64,000 nucleotides of DNA from Drosophila miranda (taxonomy: Eukaryota > Arthropoda > Insecta > Diptera > Drosophilidae), in contig NW_022881614.1 in the NCBI RefSeq assembly GCF_003369915.1, positions 21,554,336 to 21,618,335 on the forward strand, in the 5' to 3' direction. Each line of letters begins with the position of its first letter. Positions within the stretch are counted from its first letter, which is position 1. The notes under the pieces are model-generated. The model did no database searches and had not been told where the DNA came from. It saw nothing but the letters and a program-made list of their open reading frames with translations. Shown one piece after another: positions 45,133 through 57,214 of the stretch. Made by a program: the position numbers and the translations under genes.

Positions 45133-45982
45133 CAGTATCAATCGCGCGAGGATCCCACGAAGCAATAAACCATCTCGGCGATCCTTCTCTGAAAACTTAA
45201 CGAAAACGAAAAGAAAAGACACTTACGGCAGTGGGCCAGAGGCCTCGCCGTCAATCCTCAGACTAAATAAGTGAATATTTTGTAAATTTGTAGTTGATGC
45301 AAATTGTGATACGCAGAAGGCAGTAGATTTTTATTATACAAAAACAGTATGAGTACGTATATTCTAAAGGATTGTGCCCCGAGCAATGTTTCTTTAAGCT
45401 CAAGACCTTTACACATCGTAACCCCTGTGTACTCATCGCATGCAATGATGAAAGACCCAAACTAAAGCAATACTACTTTCAAGTTTAAACCACTGTGTTG
45501 ACTAAATATTCCTCAATATTAGCTTGTATATTTGTTGTAACTAGTTGGCGCGTCCGCTAATATCTGTATTGTATTTTAGTGGTATGCCATCGCTCGCGTT
45601 GTCAGACCCAGACCTCATCCATAGCGCAGTCTTCCCTCGCCCACGTAGTGTGTAAGAACCCAATAATTCGAACCGAACCAGATCGTGTTAGCCCAAATTT
45701 TGATATTGATAGGCGAATATGTAAGCGAAATTGCGCTGTAATTTATACACGTACGATTAAACGATTTTTTCTACCTATATTTAACCGAAGCAAGCGATTT
45801 TCTATTGCCGTTCCCTCCGCCTGACCTCCATCAGGTCGTTAGGCTTGCGTGCCAGGAGCGACTGGAAGAGCGACTAGCTAACGAAAGTTTTTGGATGGGG
45901 GCAAACGGAGCCAGGACACATGGTTGGGGTTGATTAGAAAAGGGACACCGCACGCACCCCAGGACACGAAAGAAGAGCACAG
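45133..45982 (+). other. Orai 3' UTR and MORN 5' flank (unit 2)
   Basis: Continuous non-coding sequence equivalent to 13210-13845 plus 14967-15176, without the DINE. It provides the empty site at ~45770. No other feature seen. Confidence 0.65.
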
Positions 45983-46653
45983 ATGACAAACCCAAAGCGG
46001 GGCTGGGGCTCAGTTGTCTGCAACATGTCGTGCCATGCTGGTGGCGGCAATGGTGTTCGAAGCCTGCGCTATCCTGCCGGAGGACATGGCCGCTATCAGG
46101 GCAAGTGGCTGAGGAACCAACACCACGGCTATGGAGTGAAATCGAGCCGTCGTGGATTGGTGTACGAGGGCCAGTGGCAGCGGGGCCAACGTCATGGCTA
46201 CGGATCCATGCGGCGGGAGTCCCCTGATGGCCAGGTGCATCGCCTCTATGTGGGTCATTGGCGCCATGACAAGCGCAGCGGGGAGGGAAAACAGTACTAC
46301 GACGATGGATACGTCTACTTTGGTCAGTGGCAGATGAACAAGCGGCAAGGACGCGGCATACATTGGTATGCGGACGGACGCGTCTATGTGGGGGAATGGC
46401 TCCAGGATGCCATGCACGGACGGGGCGTCCTCTTCTCGGGTGAGTCCTCTAACAAAATGAAAGTTCAGTCGAATCCTCGTCGATCCATATGTTTCGTCTG
46501 TGTTCAGCAAACGGAAAGCGCTATGTGGGAGAGTTCCAGGAGGGCTGCAAGTCGGGCGCTGGCTTCTTCGACCACGGAAAGAATCGGATTCAGTTTGGTC
46601 GGTGGGTCCAGGACATCTGCAAGAGTTCGCTGATACGCGTGCTCAAGCAATAA
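45983..46653 (+). CDS. MORN-repeat protein gene, unit 2 (intact)
   Basis: Two exons, 45983-46439 and 46508-46653, with a 68-bp intron (GTGAGT...TGTTCAG), give a 200-residue protein ending IRVLKQ. About six MORN repeats span residues ~35-185 (for example GRYQGKWLRNQHHGYG, LVYEGQWQRGQRHGYG, YVGHWRHDKRSGEG, YFGQWQMNKRQGRG, YVGEWLQDAMHGRG, YVGEFQEGCKSGAG). MORN repeats form elongated scaffolds that bind lipids or proteins. Size and repeat number suggest a MORN3-type protein, often testis or cilium related, but this is tentative. The start is the first in-frame ATG; a later Met at 46025 is possible. Its 3' end faces thr, 137 bp away. The unit 1 copy is dead. Confidence 0.8.
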
Positions 46654-47886
46654 GAACATTTTAGACATTCTCTGGAAGGTCGATCTCCTTGCCATAACGT
46701 TTATAAATACACAATCAAATGGAATAAGGACAAGCTACAAAAAAATATTAACTATAAACTATTATAAGCCTATGCAAGTGTCAGTTCTGATCAGTTCCTT
46801 TGCCGCCGCCTAAGGCTGACTGTCTCCTGCTGGGGTGCAGGCTCCGGTACCTTCCGACGTGGTCGTCCCCGCGTGGTCGCTGGCGTTTCCTTGAGTTGCC
46901 TGTTGCGGGCACGAGTGCTCCTTGCATCACTAGTCGGATACCGCTTCACTGAGGCTGCCGATGAGGTGGAAGGCGTCTCTTCCATTGTATCGTCCAATTC
47001 GATGATCTCTGGTACTTTTAGTTGGCTACCAATTCTAGCGGAGCGTGTCTTTGTGGCCTTGGCTGGCACAGATTGGGATCGTTTCAGTTGAGAGGGAGCC
47101 GGAGTCGAAGCTGAAACCGAAGCAGCATCGTCATCGCTTATCTCGATCGTCTGGCAGGCATTCAGATCCACATGATCCGATGGTGGCGTGTTCTCATTGC
47201 CGCTCTTGCTGCTACTGCTGCTGCTGTTGCTGCAGCCGATGGGTGGTCGCAATTCCAGCTCCGTGTATATCTTGAACCTGGGCGTCTTTCTGGCAGATGA
47301 TTTTGCCTTGGTAGTCCCCTCAACCACACCTTTCCTGCGTTTATCCTCTGGCGAAGTGTTAAAAGCGAGGGCTCGCCTAATGGTCTTCGCCCTCGCTTTG
47401 CCAACGGGATGCAGCTCCAACCGGGCCGTCTTCAGCTGGACCATGAGGTTGAAGCTATAGTTGATGTCCGCCGTTTGGTACACTGATTTGAGACCTGCCT
47501 CCGCATAGCTGAGAGCCTCCTTGTGCTTCTTTCTGAAGCGAAGATAGTTGACGTGGTAGAGTTCGTGCACGATGAGCATGGAGCCCAGTGTGGCGGTGTG
47601 TACGGGATCCTCCTGCAGCCAATTGCCTGCCCCTACGTAGAAGTCGTCCAGCTGATCGGTCTCCCTTTTCAAGAAGCTGAAGCGGGCATGGAGACATCCC
47701 ACGATAAAGTAGATACATTGCAGCTGCATGCTGTCCCGTAGATGGGGCGGCGTCCCTTGCTTGCTCACATAGCGCTGCAGCTGATGGCTGGTGGGAATTG
47801 GCTCGTGCATGGGCAGAGACTTGAGTGTGGCAACGTCCAGCTGGTTCTGCTTCTTTATCGGCTCCACGAGCTGCATGAGCATCATG

Positions 47887-49794
47887 TGTAGTGGCCAGTG
47901 AAGCAAACCCAGATTAAATTCCCTAATAATTTTCCAGATATAAAGCAGATTCAAATCACGCGCCAACTTTATTAGTTCGAACACCAAGGCTTTAAAAACA
48001 GCTACTTCGAATATGGAGCTTTAATTGCTCGAATGTTCTTTTTCGTCTCTCGAGACCGAATTCCATGGAAGGGTCCCGTTAAAGCTCGTCTATGCCGCTT
48101 AAGCCGACAGCGACGGTGAACACGCGGATCAATTCCATTTTTCTCCCAAAACACTTCGGTTGTGCCTGTGCCAATAGTGGCAAACTCTAGTGGAAGTTCA
48201 CGTGTCCCTGTATTACATAATACATACCAAATTACATAACTGCAAGTCGGCGGAGAATCGACTAAAAAGCAAGATCAAGCTATATTGTGTGGTGAAAGTG
48301 CAAAGTGCTACGTAGAGAAAAAGAAGGTGATTATAGAGGAAAGCAGGTTTGGTACATTCACTGAATTCCGAATCTATTACAGAATCTCTTGGTCACTGGA
48401 GGTCTGCCGTGCTTTGGCGCTCTCACGCCTAACCCCCCACGCAACCTCCAGTGTCTTATTTTTGGCCGCTTCGAATTACCAGCGTTTCCGTTGTACGGAC
48501 GATCTGTATCGACCTTTGAATGCCCTATAAGCGTATCTTGCGAGATGCAACTCAACATCTTTGATGCGGAATCGACAACGCCTAGGAATTAAAGTGGAAA
48601 TTTATGTCAGCTAAAATTGTGCAGAAGATGTGAATACAAGATCAGGAATCGGAATTTAGGGTGACCTGGGTCGTGGACAACATGTGATCATCGATTCGTG
48701 AGTACGAACATACCCGCGAAATAGCAGGGTATAGCAGCGGTGCACCGTAATGAAAGGGAGAGCGTGATAGCTCACACGCCAAGAGCGAGCTTTCGTTCGA
48801 AGAGAATTCGGACATATGCGTGCGTATGCACACACATATAAACGTGCATTAATTTGATCATCGACATTCTCTTTGCTTTGTCTTGTTCTTTTCTTTTGCT
48901 TGCATTCTTGTGTTTGCACTTCAATTAAATTTGACTTTAAATGTAAAATCATATAAACATATACAGTTATATTAAGGAATATCTTTCCTATAGAATTAAT
49001 TTCTTTATCATATGTCTTAAGTCCTTTCCTAATCAACTCAATGTTAAGCCTTGATTCACTCTGGCAATGTCGGCCAAAATGTCATTCTTTAACTCTTTAC
49101 TATTTTCATATAATTAATATTGTTCCACAGCTACCGAAGCAGTTCATTGGGCCCAACGAGCTCGTCAAGGAAAGTGTTTGAATTTGGTAATGATCATTAA
49201 TTTCGTATTGAATGGAAATGTTGACCTTCGTGAGTAAAAAGGCTCAGTTTTGCTATGAATTGTATTTTATATTCTTAAGTTAATGAACCTTTTTTTATAT
49301 ATGAATCTTTTGAATCTTGATTAATAGAACTATTTTGAATTAACATGAATTTGGAATAAATAACAACCATTCTGTCTAAGTACATAATGCCAATGATGCA
49401 TCGAGTGTAATAATGCAGCGGTAGTTACGTTAGGGGCCATGCCAATATCGTTCCACGCATTGCCGAAGGTAGGGAGGGTATAGAGGAACTAGTGATCTCC
49501 TACACCTAGGATCACTAAATTAAATACGTGACTACCGGATTCCTTCTTGCCATCTAGGCCGACCGGGGATTGATTACATTTGTTTTTTTTGTTTTGATCA
49601 AAGTAGATTCTGTGTCAGTGCACTTAAATTTTTATAATATGGCGAGAACAAGGAAGTATAGGGATAGGAAAGACCCCGACCCCATCCGGCGAGCTGAGCC
49701 CAGAGCGCAGTATAGTGCACTAACCCCGATTCCCCTTTCCTGCTGAGGCTGCATTGCCAACAAGATTTAACCAGCCCGTAGCCGTAACATTATA
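47887..49794 (+). repeat. Gypsy 5' LTR
   Basis: 1908 bp, from TGTAGTGGCCAGTG to GCCGTAACATTATA. Nearly identical to 55306-57214, with differences such as a C-run length (48430 region) and CACGCATTG-adjacent changes. Small reading frames inside it are not credible genes. Confidence 0.92.
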
Positions 49795-49797
49795 AAA

Positions 49798-49815
49798 TGG
49801 CGCCCAACGTGGGGC
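49798..49815 (+). other. Primer-binding site, tRNA-Lys type
   Basis: TGGCGCCCAACGTGGGGC lies 3 bases after the 5' LTR. It is the 18-nt complement expected for a tRNA-Lys 3' end and would prime minus-strand cDNA synthesis. Confidence 0.8.
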
Positions 49816-50415
49816 CGAAGACGAAACGACGTGTTATAATCGGAAAAGTGTAGAAAAGATACGATTATTTCCAGATGATGATAATTCCGAACGGTTGGAG
49901 TAACCTTCGTGCTTCACGGTTAAGCTCTGTTAATACATCCACTAGCCTGTTAATTAGAAAATTCGGTATATCGTGTAGACGTGTAGTCAGCTTTTGGAAT
50001 GGAGATTTCAATTCGCCTGAGTAGGGATTGGTCTACCAAGAAATGACGGCGTGAACTGTATAGATGTCTGAAGAAAATATTTTAGTAGAATAAAGATGTT
50101 AGTGCCGTGTATCTGAGCTGTGGAATTTGCGATTGCAATTCAGGATTTTGTATTGATCGACCCAACCAGACGCACGACCACTTTCAACTTTATAGGAACA
50201 TGACTTGTTCGGTACTTGGAATGGCGGGTCTTAGAGAAACTTTGAGTTCCCGATGAGTATCAAACATAGTCTAATAGGAACCTTTAATATCCATTTAATT
50301 CAATAATCATAGAGGCAGAAGAGAGGAGTTACACATCGATGTAGAATTGGCATTTGTGGAAAAGACAGAAAATATTTTGCTGATTGAAAAAAAAAAAATA
50401 AAATTAAGAGGAAAT
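49816..50415 (+). other. Gypsy 5' leader
   Basis: About 600 bp between the primer-binding site and the Gag start. No reading frame is convincing. It presumably contains packaging signals. Confidence 0.5.
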
Positions 50416-51903
50416 ATGGCCAGTAAAGATAATAGCTTTGAAACTGCATTAAATCAGCATGGCTATTGTCGCATTTGCCACGATAAACTTGAGAAAGATC
50501 AATTGTTTGCCACGACACCGTGTCAACATCAATTTCACCATTCCTGTTTGACCGATTGGCTTAAGAGTTCACCGAGTTGTCCAACCTGTCGCGGACTATG
50601 CACTACAGAATCGTTAGTTCGGGGAAATGTTGATTTGGCGACGGAATTAAATAACGCGGACCTTGCAGAGGTAGGAGATTCGAACACTGAAGGAATTCCC
50701 CTCGATGCGCCAGGGCCAAGTGGAAGTAGATTTCGAGGTAGAGGCAGAGTCGCTATTCCCAAGTCAAATATAGTAACGAGATCTAAGCAAAGGGAGGGAA
50801 ATCCTACCCCTACAGACCCAACTAGCCAATCGCTGAATTCATCTAACGCCATGGATAAAAGTGAAATTGTTAATTTGGTAAGGTCAATGATGGGCACCCA
50901 ACAAAAGACGTTGTTGGAGAAGCTAACCGCTCATATAGAGACAGCATTGAGCCATTAGCTGAGTTCGTTTCAATTGAGATCGGGACTTGCGGAGCAGGCT
51001 TCGAATTATCAGCATGTACCAGCAGACGTTAGGAGTAGAGCAAGCCAAGAGGCAGACTTAAGGAATACTAGCAATCGCTCTTCAGTTTCAATTTCACCAG
51101 AAAAGGTAGGACATGTTATTCAAAACTAGAAAGTAAAGTTTGACGGTAGTAAGGACGGTCTATCGGCCACAGAATTTATTTACCGGGTACGTTCCTTGAC
51201 GGCACAGACCCTGGGAAACAATTTCCAGCTGGTTTGCGATCATTTGCACTTATTGTTATCCGCAAAAGCAGGTGATTGGTTCTGGCAGTTCCATCGTAAA
51301 CATGAAGAGTTCGCGTGGGAGACTTTTTGTCTGGCATTTAGGGATAAATATGACGATGCTGCCACTGATGTCGACATATGGCGTAGAATCGCGAAACGAA
51401 AGCCAGGGGAAAATGAACCTTTTGATTCCTATCAGAATAGTATAGAAGAGTTGGTGAATAGACTCGAGCGTAGCCGCCTACCAGAATGCGACCTTGTTAA
51501 GCTGTTGATTGACAATTCGAAAAGTACACTTCATCACGAGTTACTACATTTGAGTATCACTTCGATAAAGAAATTACTTTTAGAGGTTAAAAAGCACGAA
51601 CAATTTTATTCGGAACTTCGAAACCCTTCTTACAAAACGCCTTTTGTAAACCGGCGCAACATCTCCGAGATCTCTCCGGAGAGGGAACACCTTGAGGAGC
51701 CTGAACCAATAATATCAGCGATCATGCGTAATAAGATGTCCTGCTGGAATTGTGATAAGATAGGGCATAGATGGGATGATTGTGTGGAACCTAGAAGCAT
51801 ATTTTGTTACGGTTGTGGAACCAAGAATGTTTACAAGCCACCTTGCTCTAAGTGCCATCCTTCGGAAAACCGGCTGCGGGATGCGTCAACGAACCCCCTG
51901 TAG
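50416..51903 (+). pseudogene. Gag with N-terminal RING-H2 finger (two in-frame stops)
   Basis: From ATG 50416 the frame reads a RING-H2 finger at residues 18-58: C18-x2-C21-x14-C36-x-H38-x2-H41-x2-C44-x10-C55-x2-C58, with Trp48 in the usual place. A Ser/Arg-rich linker follows. The same frame meets TAG at 50956 and TAG at ~51127, then continues into a retrotransposon Gag capsid region (GDWFWQFHRKHEEFAWETF, FDSYQNSIEELVNRL) and a CCHC knuckle (CWNCDKIGHRWDDC), then CYGCGTKNVYKPPCSKC. RING-H2 fingers usually recruit E2 ubiquitin-conjugating enzymes. In this copy the RING part (181 residues) would be made alone. It is followed by a short frame-shifted link to pol. Confidence 0.8.
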
Positions 51904-52234
51904 GCACATCCGTACCAAAACATAGCGAAAGCATCAGTCAGACTATAGATGAGGGTTTAGCTAAAACCGCTATGGACTCAGGATTTTTATCGGATAAACG
52001 ACCAACTAGATATTTACCCTTACATGTAAGACTGTCAAATTACAAGAAAGCTAGAAATAGGATCTTTGTACCATATCAAAAATATGTACAAAATCTAAAA
52101 GATCTACCCTTCGATTACGAAAATTTTGGAAAACAGTTGTTAGCACTCGACAATGCTTAATTGCTTCCATATTCAGTACGGGAGATAATCGTCTGTACAC
52201 ACCCATCACGATTGAAGACAAGGTTTACAACGCC
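51904..52234 (+). other. Gag-Pol junction
   Basis: After the Gag stop at 51903 a second frame (51852-52160) continues for ~100 residues and stops at 52158. The pol frame then takes over before the protease DSGAS motif. Two frame changes in a short distance suggest programmed frameshifting plus mutation. I cannot separate these by eye. Confidence 0.5.
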
Positions 52235-55228
52235 TTGTTAGATTCTGGAGCGTCGGTTAGTTGCGTTGGCAACAATGCCGCCCGTGCTCTCCTTAACCAT
52301 CCGAAATCACGTAAGTGTTCGGGAAGGGTTAAAACAGCCAGCGGAACCAAATGCTCGGTTGAGGGCATTTTCACAGCGACTATTACATATCGTAGTCTCA
52401 CGGAAAGTATAGATTTTTTCATCATACCAAACTTAACCCAAGAGGTTTACTTAGGAATTGACTTTTTTAGGAAATTTAAACTTGCTGATCGACTCATGAG
52501 CGAAAGTGTCTCTGAGTTAGATATAGGTCCCACGGAGGATGAGGAAAGCTCACCCAAGTTACACAAACTTTCTAGTAAAGAGCAGGAGAGACTGCAAGGT
52601 GTCGTCGAAATTTTTCCTTCGTACGAACGAGACGGATTGGGCAGAACCAGCATTATTTCGCACTCGATCGACGTAGGTGATGCTAAGGCGATTAAACAAA
52701 GACACTGGCCAATCTCCCCTGCGCGCGAAAAACTTATGTTTGCTGAGGTAGATAACATGTTAGCTCTCGATATCATAGAACCTTCTTGCAGTCCTTGGAG
52801 TAGTAATTGTGTTCTTGTTCAACAAGGTGATAAGGTTCGGTTGTGTTTAGACTCTCGCGAGATCAAATACACGAGGAAGGATGCTTACCCCTTACCACAT
52901 ATTGACGGGATCTTAAGCCGCTTACCTCCAGCGCGGTATATAACTGGTCTTGATATGAAACATGCTTTCTGGCAAATACCATTGGACGAGCCATCACGAC
53001 CGTATACTGCGTTTACCGTTCCGAATCGTCCACTGTACCAATATAAGGTCATGCCATTTGGTCTGACAAATGCACCTCAGACCTTATGCCGCTTAATGGA
53101 CCATGTCATACCCCCACATTTACGGAATCGAGTTTTTGTATATCTCGATGACTTGCTTGTTCTATCGGATGACTTTGATTCGCACTTGATTCTTTTGCAA
53201 GAAATCGCACTATGCTTAAGAAAAGCGAATATCACCATCAACGTTCGAAAATCTAAATTCTGCATGAGAGAGATTAAATATCTTAAATATCTCGGTTTCA
53301 TAATTTCGGATGGTCGGATCAAGACTGATTCATTTAAGATTCAGGCAATCAACGACTTCCCAATTCCAACAACGGTAAAGCAGTTACGACGGTTTCTCGG
53401 TTTATCCGGATGGTATCGACGTTTCGTCGAGAATTATGCCTCCGTGAGCTATCCATTGACCGAGATGCTTAAGAAACAGAATACTTCCTTAATATGGAAT
53501 GAAACCGCAACCAATGCTTTTGAAGAATTGAAACAAAGATTAACATCAGCTCCAATCCTCAGAACTCCTGATTTTTCTAAGAAATTCATCTTATTGTGTG
53601 ATGCTAGTTCTTTTGGTCTCGGGTGCGTCCTAGCTCAAGAGAATGAAGAAGGCTTCGAAATGCCAATTGGATACATGTCGGTTAAGTTATCCAAAGCTCA
53701 ACGGAATTATTCCGTTACAGAACTAGAATGTCTAGCAGTTATTAAGGGAATTAAAAAATTTCGAGCTTACATAGAAGGCCAGGAATTCTTAGTAATAACC
53801 GACCATGCAGCATTGCAGTGGTTGATGCGACAAAAGGATTTGTCTGGAAGGCTCGCGCAATGGGCTATACAGTTACAGGGTTTTGATTTTCGCATTGAAC
53901 ACCGGAAGGGTTCACAAAATGTTATTGCTGACACTCTGTCAAGGCAAAATGAATCGTCAGTAGATGAGTTTATAGATCTAGGGCCGATCATCGATTTAGA
54001 GTCCGAGCATTTCACTTCGTTGGAATATCTGGATTTAATTGAACGCATTCAGCAGAACCAAGAGAAACTTCCAGATTTAAAAATAACAGATGGCTATGTA
54101 TACAAACGCACCGAAGCTTCGATTGGAGATTCTGAATCTGACCACCAGTCGTGGAAATTATGGGTACCCTCTGGCCTAGTCAGTAGTGTTATCAAACAAG
54201 CCCATGATTCTCCTAGCGCATCACATGGCGGGATGGGTAAAACCGTTGAAAAACTTAAGAGATACCTGTTCTGGCCCAAGATATTGGTTCAAATCCGAGA
54301 GTATGTGAATAATTGTGTCATTTGTAAACAGACCAAAAGTCCCAATATAGTATTACGACCACCATTGGGAAAGCCAATGCAATCAGAGAGAACGTTTCAA
54401 CGACTCTGCATGGATCTGTTAGGTCCATACCCTCGTTCAAAGGCAGGGAATATCGGATTATTAATAATCGTGGATCATTGTACAAAATTCCATTTCCTCT
54501 GTCCATTGAAACGATTCACTTCCGGAAAGATTTGCGAGTACTTAGAAAATTCCATTTTCTTTACGTTTGGAGTGCCGGAATCCATCTTAACGGACAATGG
54601 TTCTCAATTTCGATCAGGATTCTTTGAGGCTTTTCTAACTCGATTTTCAATTAAATATATATGTACCGCTTTTTATTCGCCTCAAGCGAATGCAAGCGAG
54701 CGCTTAAACCGATCGGTTTTGGCGGCGATCCGTGCGTACGTGGGGAAAGATCACACTACCTGGGATCAACGACTGAATGAGATTAACGGTGCTATTCGAT
54801 CCAGTCTACATACAACCACCGGATATTCTCCTTACTTCCTTACGATTGGGCAAAACATGATTTTGAATGGCAAGGATTACGAATTGCTCAGGAAACTTAA
54901 CTTGCTATCAGATGATTCTAGAGTTAATTACCCCGATGCTCTGCAGTTGGCAAGGTATGCAGCAAAGGTCAACAATGCAAAGGCTCATGCAACCAACGCG
55001 AGGGTATACAATTTGAGGAGTAGAAACATACAATTCAACGTCGGAGATCAGGTTTACGTTCGCAATTTCTCCAAAAGCAACGCGTCTAAACAATTCAGCC
55101 ATAAATTAGCGCAGGTGTTTGTGACAGCAACATTAACGAAAAAGCTAAGTCCTGTTTATTACGATTTATCGAACGAGAAAGGAAAGAAAATGGGAGAATA
55201 CCACGTAAAAGATATTCAAAACCGCTAA
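52235..55228 (+). CDS. Gypsy Pol polyprotein (PR-RT-RNase H-integrase)
   Basis: About 997 residues without a stop. Protease LLDSGAS is at the very start. RT has LCLDSREIKYTRKDAYPLP, GLDMKHAFWQIPL, MPFGLTNAP and YLDD near residue 303. RNase H has LLCDASSFGLGCVLAQ, YSVTELECLAVI and ITDHAALQWL. Integrase has the zinc region HDSPSASHGGMG...CVICKQ, catalytic Asp near 727 (MDLLGPYPR), Asp near 787 (LTDNGSQF) and Glu near 822 (PQANASERLNRS). The frame begins upstream of 52235 in the preceding link. No env follows, and a purine tract and the 3' LTR come directly after. Potentially functional. Confidence 0.92.
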   Translation: MLDSGASVSCVGNNAARALLNHPKSRKCSGRVKTASGTKCSVEGIFTATITYRSLTESIDFFIIPNLTQEVYLGIDFFRKFKLADRLMSESVSELDIGPTEDEESSPKLHKLSSKEQERLQGVVEIFPSYERDGLGRTSIISHSIDVGDAKAIKQRHWPISPAREKLMFAEVDNMLALDIIEPSCSPWSSNCVLVQQGDKVRLCLDSREIKYTRKDAYPLPHIDGILSRLPPARYITGLDMKHAFWQIPLDEPSRPYTAFTVPNRPLYQYKVMPFGLTNAPQTLCRLMDHVIPPHLRNRVFVYLDDLLVLSDDFDSHLILLQEIALCLRKANITINVRKSKFCMREIKYLKYLGFIISDGRIKTDSFKIQAINDFPIPTTVKQLRRFLGLSGWYRRFVENYASVSYPLTEMLKKQNTSLIWNETATNAFEELKQRLTSAPILRTPDFSKKFILLCDASSFGLGCVLAQENEEGFEMPIGYMSVKLSKAQRNYSVTELECLAVIKGIKKFRAYIEGQEFLVITDHAALQWLMRQKDLSGRLAQWAIQLQGFDFRIEHRKGSQNVIADTLSRQNESSVDEFIDLGPIIDLESEHFTSLEYLDLIERIQQNQEKLPDLKITDGYVYKRTEASIGDSESDHQSWKLWVPSGLVSSVIKQAHDSPSASHGGMGKTVEKLKRYLFWPKILVQIREYVNNCVICKQTKSPNIVLRPPLGKPMQSERTFQRLCMDLLGPYPRSKAGNIGLLIIVDHCTKFHFLCPLKRFTSGKICEYLENSIFFTFGVPESILTDNGSQFRSGFFEAFLTRFSIKYICTAFYSPQANASERLNRSVLAAIRAYVGKDHTTWDQRLNEINGAIRSSLHTTTGYSPYFLTIGQNMILNGKDYELLRKLNLLSDDSRVNYPDALQLARYAAKVNNAKAHATNARVYNLRSRNIQFNVGDQVYVRNFSKSNASKQFSHKLAQVFVTATLTKKLSPVYYDLSNEKGKKMGEYHVKDIQNR

Positions 55229-55293
55229 TTCACTGTCCTTCTTTTCTTTTCTTTTCGATTACGATCCCTGTCGATCACTCCGGGACATAATCT

Positions 55294-55305
55294 GGTGGTG
55301 GAGAG
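55294..55305 (+). other. Polypurine tract
   Basis: GGTGGTGGAGAG directly abuts the 3' LTR start TGTAGTGG. It would prime plus-strand synthesis. Confidence 0.75.
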
Positions 55306-57214
55306 TGTAGTGGCCAGTGAAGCAAACCCAGATTAAATTCCCTAATAATTTCCCAGATATAAAGCAGATTCAAATCACGCGCCAACTTTATTAGTTCGAA
55401 CACCAAGGCTTTAAAAACAGCTACTTCGAATATGGAGCTTTAATTGCTCGAATGTTCTTTTTCGTCTCTCGAGACCGAATTCCATGGAAGGGTCCCGTTA
55501 AAGCTCGTCTATGCCGCTTAAGCCGACAGCGACGGTGAACACGCGGATCAATTCCATTTTTCTCCCAAAACACTTCGGTTGTGCCTGTGCCAATAGTGGC
55601 AAACTCTAGTGGAAGTTCACGTGTCCCTGTATTACATAATACATACCAAATTACATAACTGCAAGTCGGCGGAGAATCGACTAAAAAGCAAGATCAAGCT
55701 ATATTGTGTGGTGAAAGTGCAAAGTGCTACGTAGAGAAAAAGAAGGTGATTATAGAGGAAAGCAGGTTTGGTACATTCACTGAATTCCGAATCTATTACA
55801 GAATCTCTTGGTCACTGGAGGTCTGCCGTGCTTTGGCGCTCTCACGCCTAACCCCCCCACGCAACCTCCAGTGTCTTATTTTTGGCCGCTTCGAATTACC
55901 AGCGTTTCCGTTGTACGGACGATCTGTATCGACCTTTGAATGCCCTATAAGCGTATCTTGCGAGATGCAACTCAACATCCTTGATGCGGAATCGACAACG
56001 CCTAGGAATTAAAGTGGAAATTTATGTCAGCTAAAATTGTGCAGAAGATGTGAATACAAGATCAGGAATCGGAATTTAGGGTGACCTGGGTCGTGGACAA
56101 CATGTGATCATCGATTCGTGAGTACGAACATACCCGCGAAATAGCAGGGGATAGCAGCGGTGCACCGTAATGAAAGGGAGAGCGTGATAGCTCACACGCC
56201 AAGAGCGAGCTTTCGTTCGAAGAGAATTCGGACATATGCGTGCGTATGCACACACATATAAACGTGCATTAATTTGATCATCGACATTCTCTTTGCTTTG
56301 TCTTGTTCTTTTCTTTTGCTTGCATTCTTGTGTTTGCACTTCAATTAAATTTGACTTTAAATGTAAAATCATATAAACATATACAGTTATATTAAGGAAT
56401 ATCTTTCCTATAGAATTAATTTCTTTATCATATGTCTTAAGTCCTTTCCTAATCAACTCAATGTTAAGCCTTGATTCACTCTGGCAATGTCGGCCAAAAT
56501 GTCATTCTTTAATTCTTTACTATTTTCATATAATTAATATTGTTCCACAGCTACCGAAGCAGTTCATTGGGCCCAACGAGCTCGTCAAGGAAAGTGTTTG
56601 AATTTGGTAATGATCATTAATTTCGTATTGAATGGAAATGTTGACCTTCGTGAGTAAAAAGGCTCAGTTTTGCTATGAATTGTATTTTATATTCTTAAGT
56701 TAATGAACCTTTTGTTATATATGAATCTTTTGAATCTTGATTAATAGAACTATTTTGAATTAACATGAATTTGGAATAAATAACAACCATTCTGTCTAAG
56801 TACATAATGCCAATGATGCATCGATTGTAATAATGCAGCGGTAGTTACGTTAAGTGCCATGCCAACATCGTTCCACGCATTGCCGAAGGTAGGGAGGGTA
56901 TAGAGGAACTAGTGATCTCCTACACCTAGGACCACTAAATTAAATACGTGACTACCGGATTCCTTCTTGCCATCTAGGCCGACCGGGGATTGATTACATT
57001 TGTTTTTTTTTTTTTGATCAAAGTAGATTCTGTGTCAGTGCACTTAAATTTTTATAATATGGCGAGAACAAGGAAGTATAGGGATAGGAAAGACCCCGAC
57101 CCCATCCGGCGAGCTGAGCCCAGAGCGCAGTATAGTGCACTAACCCCGATTCCCCTTTCCTGCTGAGGCTGCATTGCCAACAAGATTTAACCAGCCCGTA
57201 GCCGTAACATTATA
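55306..57214 (+). repeat. Gypsy 3' LTR
   Basis: 1909 bp, same ends as the 5' LTR, followed by the CATG target duplication and thr coding sequence (minus strand). Confidence 0.92.

Larger units (their letters stand above)
47887..57214 (+). mobile_element. Ty3/gypsy LTR retrotransposon (Osvaldo/Ulysses-like), complete
   Basis: Two LTRs of ~1.91 kb (47887-49794 and 55306-57214) flank gag and pol. The flanking CATG (47883-47886, 57215-57218) is the 4-bp target duplication. The primer-binding site matches tRNA-Lys, as recalled for Osvaldo and Ulysses, which also have long LTRs. No envelope gene is seen. The LTRs differ at only a handful of positions, so insertion is recent. Pol is fully open. Gag has two in-frame stops and a RING finger. 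Confidence 0.9.

Noticed and set aside
48285..49036. Small frames in the gypsy LTRs
   Set aside because: Same in both LTRs, not conserved in the diverged gypsy, and no family signature.
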